Part shown: positions 6,655-13,244 of the stretch, piece after piece
Layout of the letters: every line of letters begins with the position of its first letter
Position numbering within the stretch: the stretch's first letter is position 1
NCBI GenBank assembly: GCA_021151525.1
Contig: JAGKXD010000109.1
Location: forward strand, 1-13,244
From: Cellvibrionaceae bacterium
Lineage (GTDB): Bacteria > Pseudomonadota > Gammaproteobacteria > Pseudomonadales > Cellvibrionaceae
DNA length: 13,244 bases
Direction of reading: 5' to 3'
Translations under genes and position numbers: made by a program
Notes under the pieces: model-generated
What the model saw: the letters and a program-made list of their open reading frames with translations, nothing else
The model's database searches: none
Told to the model about the DNA's origin: nothing

Positions 6655-6815
6655 TCCCTCCCTAACCCTCCCTTTGCAAAAGGGGAGGGAACTGTTTTCT
6701 CTCTGTATTAAGAGCGGAGTAGCCTTTGCCCTGTTGATGCAAACTCCATTTTATATTCAGCAGGGAGTCAAATCCCTCCCCCGCTTTTTAAGGGGGAGGC
6801 TAGGTGGGGGGGTAT
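6653..6815. repeat. Pair of inverted C-rich/G-rich palindromic repeats in the yqiK-ATPase gap
   Basis: Unit 1 (about 6653-6691) holds the hairpin 6666-6675/6679-6689 (CCCTCCCTTT against AAAGGGGAGGG, one bulged base). Unit 2 (about 6770-6815) holds the perfect 8-bp hairpin 6775-6782/6792-6799 (CCTCCCCC/GGGGGAGG). Unit 2 read in reverse complement lines up with unit 1, so the two are inverted copies flanking ~80 bases of unique sequence. They resemble the short dispersed intergenic palindromes (REP/MITE-like) common in many bacteria. Their spurious translations of the type PSLTLPLQKGREL and SLPRFLRGRLGGG are a familiar annotation artefact. In RNA each may fold alone, or the two may pair with each other. 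This may lower expression of the ATPase relative to yqiK. Confidence 0.8.
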
Positions 6816-6844
6816 CTTGGTTGAAGGTAAAAAAGGAAAAATCC

Positions 6845-9800
6845 ATGACGCAAAATACCGACGCCGCTGCAGAAAATATTGTTGATAAGGCTGTCGCTGA
6901 AGGCGGTGCCTATGAAATTATTCGCAAGCGTTTGCTGGATCAGGGCCAACTGCTGACACAAAAAGTGCGCGAACTGAATGAGGCGCGCCTCGCTGAATTT
7001 GGCGGCTCGGCCATGGTTGCCAGAGCGCGCGTGCGCGTGCGCACCGAAAACAACTGCATTCCACGCGATATAGTACAGGTTGGTGATTACCTGTTGTTTG
7101 GCTACAACGTCTTTCTGGGTTTGAAAAAAGAAACCAAAGTGGAAGACGCTTTTTCCCTGTTTATAAAAAAAGATAACGAGGCTGGTGTTGAGCTGGAACC
7201 CGTTTCCTTTGCCGGAACCTTTTTAGCGGAACAAAGTTTCGTTAACGATTTTGAAGAGCTTTATCGTTACTACAAAGACACCCGCATTGTCGAGCTGACC
7301 GTTAATAACGGAAAACTATTGGCTGGCTTTCAGATCGGCGAACGGCTGGATGATATACGCGTATTCCGCTGGTCGCTTTCCCCCGACGGAAAAACTGTAA
7401 AATATATTGATAACCGCGGCGAGCGTGACATCCAGTTGCCGCCCGCGTTTGATTTCGAATGGATCTCGTCATCCCGCGAAAACGCCGTGCACGGTCGTCA
7501 CCCGCATTTAAATATTCTCGACAAGGTTTTTGTGGAAACTGTCGGCGGTGACCTCACCATAAAAATTGAAAACAACACGGAAGATGGCTTGGGTATTTAT
7601 CGCGAAACAGTGGAAGATAAAACCCAATCGCTGGATGATGCCAGTGTGTTCTATGCGGCCGTTGGCAATTTAATTCTGCTGAAAATTCGCCCTTATCGCG
7701 AAGAACAGTTTCGCCACCTGATTTATAACACGCTTACGCAAAGCGTGTTGCGCATCGATAAAATCGGCCAAAGCTGCGTGCAGCTGCCAGAGAACCACGG
7801 CATTATTTTTCCCGGCGGTTACTATCTCAATACCGGCGAATACAAAACCTTCGAAGAGGATAACAGCGCGTTCCGTTTCAAGCGCATGATTCGTTCGCCC
7901 AACGGCGAAGATGTTCTCTATGTGTTTTATGAACCCGCGATTGGTATGGTATCGCTACTCGCTTACAACATTATCGAGAAAAAACTGCAGAATCCGATTT
8001 TCGGCAGCGGCTATGCGCTGGCGGATAATGGTGAAATTGTTATTTTTTCCGCCGAGGCAGAGCCTACCCGCGTGCATCCCATGCAAATATGGGAAACCCC
8101 CTATGTGAGCGCGGAGTTTGCCAGTAAGGCACCGGCGCGCCAGAATTTCTATGGCCGCATCGGTAATAACGAACTGGTGCGTGGTATTTCCGATTTCTAC
8201 AGCATCGGCCGAATTATCAATAATCAGGCGGTGTCGGTAAGGCTCTACGAAGAATTGAGTCTGGCAGCGCGCAAAGTATTTGATACTTTTTATTGGCTGG
8301 GCGAAAGCGAAGTGCTGGCAATTGCCAGTGTGCTGAAAGATATTTCTGCTACCGCTGAATTGGTGATCGATGAGTTTGAAAAAGTAGAATCCATTCGCCA
8401 GCAATCAGGCAAAGCCATGCAAGAGGCCGAGCAGGCACAAGCGGAAATTCTGCGTTCACTGCAGCCAGAGAATTGGTCTTCTGCGGAAGAGTATGTAGAT
8501 GCCTTAAGCCGCTTGCGCAAACAGCGTGGCCAGTTGGCAACGATTAAAGAATACCGCTATATCGATCAGGCGCGCATTGAGCAACTTGACCAGCAATTGT
8601 TGGAGTTCAATACCAGCCTGAGCGAACAAACGGTCGCTTTTCTGGCAGATGAAAAGTCGCTTACTCCATATCTTGCAAAACTGGATGAATTAAATTTGCA
8701 GATTGAAAAAGTTGAAACCTCGGCGGCGATTGCGCCAGTGATTGAAACTATCGAAAAAACTGCAGCAGGTTTGGATTTACTCTCGGAATTAATGGCGACC
8801 TTGAAAGTGGATGATGCTACCTTGCGCACGCGCATTGTGGATTCCATTTCCGAAGTCTACGCCAAGCTCAACCAAAGCCGCGCCAATGCCAAACACAGGC
8901 AAAAGAATTTTGGCTCAACGGAAGCGGTTGCCCAGTTTGGCGCACAATTTAAATTGTTCTCGCAAAGTATCGCCCATGCTTTGGGGTTAGCGACTACGCC
9001 GGAAAAATGTGACGAGCAACTTTCCAAATCGCTGGTGCGTTTGGAAGAGTTGGAAGGGCAGTTCAGTGAATACGATCAATTCCTCGCCGACATCATGGCC
9101 AAGCGCGAGGAGCTTTATGAGAACTTTCAGGAGCACAAGCAACGCTTGTTGGACGAGCGCCAGAAAAAAGCCCAAAGCATTACCGATGCAGCCGCACGTA
9201 TTCTCTCCAGTATTGAGAAACGCTCACTGTCCATTAGCGCGTTGGAAGAACTCAACACCTACTTTGCTTCCGATGCACTGGTGCTGAAAGTGGCTGATTT
9301 AATTGCGCAACTAAAAGCACTGGACAGTGCCGTAAAAGCTGACGATGTAGATGCGCGCTTTAAGGCGATTAAAGGCCAGGCTTTGCGCGCCCTGCGCGAT
9401 AAAAGTGATATTTTTGAAGAGGGCGGCAATGTCATTAAACTGGGCAAACACAAGTTCAGTGTCAACACCCAGGAGTTGGATCTCACTATTATTCCGCGCG
9501 ATGGCGAATTAAATTTCCACCTCGCAGGCACCGATTATTATGCGCAGGTGGTGCAGCCAGAATTGCTGGCGTTAAAGGATTATTGGTCAATGAGCCTGGA
9601 GTCTGAAACGGCACAGGTGTATCGCGCAGAATATTTGGCGGCATTAATTATTGAGGCTGCGCAGCAACAGAGTGATGGAATCACGCATGATCTTTTGCAT
9701 GGCGCTTTGCTGGATAATGAAAAGCTTACGAAGCTGGTGCGCGATTTCAGCTCCGCACGCTACAAAGAAGGCTATCAAAAAGGTATTCACGACCAGGATG

Positions 9801-12172
9801 CCGTACTTTTGTTAAAAGCATTAGTGCCCGCGTTGGATGCCGTTGATCTGCTCAGGTTTGATCCTTTGGCGCGCGCACTTGCACAGGTGTTTTGGGCCAA
9901 TATCAATGAGTTTTCACTTAAATCCAAAAACCAGAGGTCTAACCTTTCCTTTGAAACCTGGATCGATCGCGCCATTTCAGCCAAACAAATGCAGCACCTA
10001 TTTGGTAGCCTGAATGCAGTTAATTTATTAGTGGAAGAAATTGCTGAAACCTTAGGGGAATTCGTTGAGTTTCATCCACTGATTGTAAGTGCACTGGATG
10101 TGCGTCGTGCAGCAGAATATTTGGTGGAAGAACTCGCGCGTGAGCGCACGGAATTCATTACCAGTAAGTATGCAGTAGCCCTGGTTAATGCCTTTAAACA
10201 ATCGCTTGATGATAAAAGCTGGCGCCACTATCAGGATGTATTGATCAAAATGCAAGGCTGGCCAGCCGAGCGCTGGAATTTGACGGCGGCTTGGTTACAG
10301 GCCCTGATTAAAGATCAGCAGCTCGATTATTTACAGCGCTATATTCCCGAGGCGGTAGCGGTATTGAAAACCGATCAGCGATTGGATCGCCGTTATACCG
10401 AAGTAGAACTGGAATTAAAAGTTTCCGGTTTGCTCGGTGAGCATCCGCGTATTCAGGGTCGCACACTCGCATTTGCTGTAGATGAATTTGTGCAGCGCTT
10501 GGCCCATCACCGCTATCACGTGGTGCCGAGTTATCAGCGTTATTTGCAAGTGCGCCAGCAAATTATCGAGCAAGAGCGCTATGCCTTGCGGCTGAATGAA
10601 TTCAAAGCAAAGCCGCTCAGTTCGTTTGTGCGCAATCGGTTAATTAATGAATCCTATTTGCCGATTATTGGTGATAACCTCGCCAAGCAAATGGGCGCGC
10701 TGGGTGCTAACAAGCGTACCGATTTAATGGGCATGCTGATGATGATCTCGCCACCCGGTTACGGTAAAACCACCTTGATGGAATATGTGGCGAATCGGTT
10801 GGGTTTGATTTTTATGAAAATCAACTGCCCGTCGCTCGGTCACGATGTGTTATCGCTTGACCCAGAACAAGCGCCCAACGCTACGGCCCGGCAAGAATTG
10901 GTCAAGCTGAATCTCGCCTTGGAAATGGGCAATAATGTGATGCTCTATCTGGACGACATCCAACATACCAATGCGGAATTTCTGCAGAAATTTATTTCGT
11001 TGTGCGATGGCACACGTCGTATCGAAGGTGTGTGGCAGGGAAAAACCAAAACCTATGATATGCGTGGCAAAAAATTCTGCGTGTGTATGGCAGGTAACCC
11101 CTACACCGAATCGGGCGAAGCTTTTAAGGTGCCAGATATGTTGGCCAACCGCGCGGATATTTATAACCTCGGCGATATTCTCGGTGGTATGGAAGAGCAA
11201 TTTGCACTCAGTTATATCGAAAATGCCTTGACCTCCAATGCTGTGCTCGCACCTTTAGCGCTGCGTGATATGCAGGATGTGTATAAGTTTATCGCCATGG
11301 CCAAAGGTGAGCAGGTTGCGACAACGGATTTAAGCCATGCTTACTCGGGTGCAGAGGTGAATGAAATTGTTGGTGTATTAAAAAAATTATTTGAAATCCA
11401 GAAGGTGATTTTAAAAATCAACCAACAATATATTGCTTCCGCCGCGCAGGATGACAAATTTCGTGTTGAGCCTTCGTTCAAATTGCAAGGTAGTTACCGC
11501 AATATGAACAAGATGACGGAAAAAGTCTCCGCCGTTATGAATGAAGCCGAGTTAATGCAAATGATCGCCGACCATTACCTTGGTGAAGCACAGATGCTGA
11601 CAACGGGTGCGGAAAGTAATTTACTCAAACTGGCCGAATTGCGCGGCAATATCACCGGCGAACAAAAAGCCCGTTGGGAGCAGATCAAAAAAGATTTCCT
11701 GCGCAACAAAGCCATGGGCGGTGACTCGGCAGACACCGGCCAAAAACTGGTGGTGCAATTGGCGGATGTTGCGGAGGGCGTGCAGAAAATTGCCAGCTTC
11801 GCCGGGCATAAGCCTGAACCTGTTGCGACCACACCAGAGCAAGACAAAGCTGCGCAGGAAAAGGCGGTGCAAGAAGTCGCTGTAGCGCAACTGCTCAGTC
11901 AATCACTGCAGCGTTTGGAAAAACTTGCGCAACCGGCTGCTCCCAAGGTAGAAGTGGTTAATCAACCATTGCCGGGATTGGATAAGGTATTGAGTGTATT
12001 AGCACAAACCCTGGAAGGGGCGATTTTGCCGCTGGTGTGCAATATGGATAAAAAACTGGATATAGATTTGCGTAATCACGAAAAAATTGAAGAGGTGTCG
12101 CTGCAAATTAAAACCCTGCAGCAGGAGCTGGCAGGTAATAAAAAACCCAAGGCACCACCACCGGCACTTTAA
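6845..12172 (+). CDS. Giant coiled-coil AAA+ ATPase (DUF3686, 'DNA repair ATPase' family)
   Basis: The predicted product has 1775 residues. Residues ~1-430 match the DUF3686 N-terminal region (VGDYLLFGYNVFLGLKKET and DFEELYRYYKDTR are family-typical). Residues ~520-950 are largely helical coiled coil. The AAA+ module lies at ~1270-1500: Walker A PPGYGKTT at 1303-1310; Walker B LYLDDIQ with D1370-D1371, where many AAA+ proteins have Asp-Glu; sensor-1 candidate N1418 in MAGNPYTESG; and a candidate arginine finger R1436 in LANRADIYN. A helical, Pro/Lys-ended tail follows. The 'DNA repair' name comes from weak similarity. No nuclease or DNA-binding domain is visible, and the PspA, NfeD and flotillin neighbours point to the membrane. 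There is no signal peptide or membrane segment, so it should be cytoplasmic. The ATG at 6845 is chosen because AAAGGA precedes it and the family homology begins soon after. The frame is open upstream to 6638 only because it reads through the repeats. Confidence 0.9.
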   Translation: MTQNTDAAAENIVDKAVAEGGAYEIIRKRLLDQGQLLTQKVRELNEARLAEFGGSAMVARARVRVRTENNCIPRDIVQVGDYLLFGYNVFLGLKKETKVEDAFSLFIKKDNEAGVELEPVSFAGTFLAEQSFVNDFEELYRYYKDTRIVELTVNNGKLLAGFQIGERLDDIRVFRWSLSPDGKTVKYIDNRGERDIQLPPAFDFEWISSSRENAVHGRHPHLNILDKVFVETVGGDLTIKIENNTEDGLGIYRETVEDKTQSLDDASVFYAAVGNLILLKIRPYREEQFRHLIYNTLTQSVLRIDKIGQSCVQLPENHGIIFPGGYYLNTGEYKTFEEDNSAFRFKRMIRSPNGEDVLYVFYEPAIGMVSLLAYNIIEKKLQNPIFGSGYALADNGEIVIFSAEAEPTRVHPMQIWETPYVSAEFASKAPARQNFYGRIGNNELVRGISDFYSIGRIINNQAVSVRLYEELSLAARKVFDTFYWLGESEVLAIASVLKDISATAELVIDEFEKVESIRQQSGKAMQEAEQAQAEILRSLQPENWSSAEEYVDALSRLRKQRGQLATIKEYRYIDQARIEQLDQQLLEFNTSLSEQTVAFLADEKSLTPYLAKLDELNLQIEKVETSAAIAPVIETIEKTAAGLDLLSELMATLKVDDATLRTRIVDSISEVYAKLNQSRANAKHRQKNFGSTEAVAQFGAQFKLFSQSIAHALGLATTPEKCDEQLSKSLVRLEELEGQFSEYDQFLADIMAKREELYENFQEHKQRLLDERQKKAQSITDAAARILSSIEKRSLSISALEELNTYFASDALVLKVADLIAQLKALDSAVKADDVDARFKAIKGQALRALRDKSDIFEEGGNVIKLGKHKFSVNTQELDLTIIPRDGELNFHLAGTDYYAQVVQPELLALKDYWSMSLESETAQVYRAEYLAALIIEAAQQQSDGITHDLLHGALLDNEKLTKLVRDFSSARYKEGYQKGIHDQDAVLLLKALVPALDAVDLLRFDPLARALAQVFWANINEFSLKSKNQRSNLSFETWIDRAISAKQMQHLFGSLNAVNLLVEEIAETLGEFVEFHPLIVSALDVRRAAEYLVEELARERTEFITSKYAVALVNAFKQSLDDKSWRHYQDVLIKMQGWPAERWNLTAAWLQALIKDQQLDYLQRYIPEAVAVLKTDQRLDRRYTEVELELKVSGLLGEHPRIQGRTLAFAVDEFVQRLAHHRYHVVPSYQRYLQVRQQIIEQERYALRLNEFKAKPLSSFVRNRLINESYLPIIGDNLAKQMGALGANKRTDLMGMLMMISPPGYGKTTLMEYVANRLGLIFMKINCPSLGHDVLSLDPEQAPNATARQELVKLNLALEMGNNVMLYLDDIQHTNAEFLQKFISLCDGTRRIEGVWQGKTKTYDMRGKKFCVCMAGNPYTESGEAFKVPDMLANRADIYNLGDILGGMEEQFALSYIENALTSNAVLAPLALRDMQDVYKFIAMAKGEQVATTDLSHAYSGAEVNEIVGVLKKLFEIQKVILKINQQYIASAAQDDKFRVEPSFKLQGSYRNMNKMTEKVSAVMNEAELMQMIADHYLGEAQMLTTGAESNLLKLAELRGNITGEQKARWEQIKKDFLRNKAMGGDSADTGQKLVVQLADVAEGVQKIASFAGHKPEPVATTPEQDKAAQEKAVQEVAVAQLLSQSLQRLEKLAQPAAPKVEVVNQPLPGLDKVLSVLAQTLEGAILPLVCNMDKKLDIDLRNHEKIEEVSLQIKTLQQELAGNKKPKAPPPAL

Positions 12173-12200
12173 ATAAAACAATTACTGTTAGTGCACCTGA

Positions 12201-12274
12201 CAGCTTGTTGAAATAGTTTTTCCAGGCTGTTTTTAACGCTACAGGTACAGCGCAGATGGTATTTCAACATGCTG
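12201..12274. repeat. Imperfect 15-bp inverted repeat between the ATPase and rhomboid genes
   Basis: Bases 12201-12215 (CAGCTTGTTGAAATA) match the reverse complement of 12260-12274 at 14 of 15 positions, with weaker matching extending four bases outward. A smaller nested pair, GCTGT (12226-12230) and ACAGC (12247-12251), lies inside. The whole 74-bp unit could fold into one branched hairpin in RNA, or be the remnant of a miniature inverted-repeat element. It ends 19 bases before the rhomboid ATG. No U-run follows, so it is not a standard terminator. Function is unknown. Confidence 0.55.
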
Positions 12275-12293
12275 GCAAGAGGAAAACTAATTT

Positions 12294-12845
12294 ATGCGGC
12301 GCTTATCCTCAAAATTCCGTTGGTTGTTTTTATTTGCCGGGATCATGGTTGCCGCACATGTTTTCAATTGGGTATTTAACGGCTGGTTGTACCAATTTGG
12401 TTTGGTGCCCCGGCAGCTGGATTCGCTGCCGGGTATTTATCTGGCCCCATTTCTTCATGGCAGTCTGGTTCATCTAATTAATAACCTGTTTGGCTTTTTT
12501 ATTTTCAGCAGCTTGTTGTTCGTGCACTCATTGCAGCGCTATTTATGGAGCAGCTTTTTTATTGTCACCCTGACCGGAATACTGGTCTGGTGTTTCGGGC
12601 GCAGTGCATTGCATATAGGTGCAAGTGGCTGGATATTTGGTCTGTGGAGTTTAACCATTGCCACCGCCTGGTTTGATCGTCGTTTTATCAATATTCTAAT
12701 TGCGGTGGCAGTGATATTTTTCTACGGTGGCATGCTCTGGGGCGTACTTCCTACCGATCCCGGAGTGTCCTTTGAATCGCATTTATTTGGCGCTTTTGCG
12801 GGTGTGGTCTGTGTTGCTTTGCAAACAAAATCACTAAAACGATAA
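12294..12845 (+). CDS. Rhomboid family intramembrane serine protease
   Basis: The 183-aa polytopic protein has about six hydrophobic segments and little else, the minimal bacterial rhomboid core. The catalytic serine is S111 in GASGWIFG. The histidine partner is H163 in SFESHLFGAFAG. The oxyanion-hole motif is seen as H60 and N64 in HGSLVHLINNLFG, the usual H-x3-N spacing. All key residues are present, so it should be active and cut transmembrane segments of inner-membrane substrates. The substrate is unknown. The start has AGAGGA about 11 bases upstream. It lies 121 bases after the ATPase gene in the same direction, and an inverted repeat fills that gap, so it may be the last gene of the cluster or have its own promoter. 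The nearby YqiJ and YqiK membrane proteins are possible partners, by inference only. Confidence 0.93.
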   Translation: MRRLSSKFRWLFLFAGIMVAAHVFNWVFNGWLYQFGLVPRQLDSLPGIYLAPFLHGSLVHLINNLFGFFIFSSLLFVHSLQRYLWSSFFIVTLTGILVWCFGRSALHIGASGWIFGLWSLTIATAWFDRRFINILIAVAVIFFYGGMLWGVLPTDPGVSFESHLFGAFAGVVCVALQTKSLKR

Positions 12846-12894
12846 GTGGTCGGAAGATTGATTTTTTAATTACAAGGTTTATATGGAGGTAAGC

Positions 12895-13244
12895 ATGAAG
12901 TTAACAATAAAAGACATTTCACTCACGTTGGCGGTTAGTGTCATCTATTCAATTGTTGCTGTGTGGTTGGTAGGAATCACTGCGGCCATTGCGTACCCAA
13001 ACTGGATGCAGGTTCTTATAGCGGAAACCGCTACCCCTGATAAAAATGTCAGGGCAATATACATGTTTATTTGGGAATTTTTGGTGGTTCACTTTGTAGG
13101 GGCGGGAATCCCTTTTATTCTTGCATTGTCCGGTTTGTTGTGGACTTTGAAGAAAATCAGTTATCGCATAGCTGGTTCTGTCATCACTATTTATCTGGCG
13201 ACTTCTTTGTTTTTTATTCCGTTATTCTACGGTGACTATATACC
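12895..13244 (+). CDS. Unrecognised multi-pass membrane protein (C-terminus cut by the window end)
   Basis: An open frame with no stop runs from an ATG at 12895 to the window edge, giving 116 codons plus two bases. A strong GGAGGT (12885-12890) lies four bases before this ATG. An in-frame ATG at 12883 is less likely because it overlaps that site. Hydrophobic segments lie at about residues 9-34, 57-84 and 92-112. The loop between the first two contains NWMQVLIAETATPDKNVRA. I do not recognise the family, and no catalytic motif is visible. It starts 49 bases after the rhomboid stop with no terminator between, so the two may be co-transcribed. Confidence 0.75.
   Translation, partial: MKLTIKDISLTLAVSVIYSIVAVWLVGITAAIAYPNWMQVLIAETATPDKNVRAIYMFIWEFLVVHFVGAGIPFILALSGLLWTLKKISYRIAGSVITIYLATSLFFIPLFYGDYI

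Noticed and set aside
6638..6844. 69-residue N-terminal extension of the giant ATPase
   Set aside because: It overlaps the end of yqiK and is a read-through of the palindromic repeats, giving a well-known artefact peptide. ATG 6845 has a ribosome site and is followed by family homology.
12256..12477. 73-codon + strand frame overlapping the rhomboid start
   Set aside because: It is out of frame with the rhomboid, has no homology, and starts inside the inverted repeat.

Overview
The window reads as an ordinary chromosomal segment of a Gram-negative gammaproteobacterium. The closest gene matches I can recall are Enterobacteriaceae-type SmrA, YjfI, YjfJ, YqiJ and YqiK. The gene combination, moderate GC and protein style would suit Cellvibrio or a relative, but that assignment is inference from memory. 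All nine recognisable genes lie on the + strand. There are no rRNA or tRNA genes, CRISPR arrays, transposases or prophage genes.

Layout. (1) 65-1573: exported TolB-like beta-propeller protein with an N-terminal lectin-like domain. (2) 1691-2272: SmrA-type Smr-domain nuclease, followed by a strong intrinsic terminator (2320-2362) that separates it from what follows. (3) 2363-2471: AT-rich control region with a near-perfect 33-bp palindrome (2423-2455). (4) 2472-12172: co-oriented cluster of yjfI-like (DUF2170), pspA/yjfJ, yqiJ (NfeD/OB-fold membrane protein), yqiK (flotillin) and a 1775-aa AAA+ ATPase of the DUF3686 'DNA repair ATPase' type. (5) 12294-12845: rhomboid intramembrane serine protease. 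(6) 12895 to the end: start of an unrecognised multi-pass membrane protein that runs off the window.

How the genes may work together. PspA is an ESCRT-III-superfamily membrane-remodelling protein. YqiJ and YqiK form an NfeD/flotillin pair that organises inner-membrane domains. The giant ATPase has intact Walker A and sensor-1 motifs and long coiled coils. The rhomboid cuts transmembrane segments. The simplest joint reading is an inner-membrane stress or remodelling module in which the ATPase acts on PspA polymers or flotillin assemblies. The family label 'DNA repair' gets no support from these neighbours. YjfI may supply regulation: its first ~45 residues look like a ribbon-helix-helix arm, and the palindrome sits just upstream of its start.

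Non-coding structure is richer than usual for an operon. It includes hairpins after yjfI and pspA, a pair of inverted C-rich/G-rich palindromic repeats between yqiK and the ATPase gene, and a 15-bp inverted repeat spanning 74 bp upstream of the rhomboid gene.
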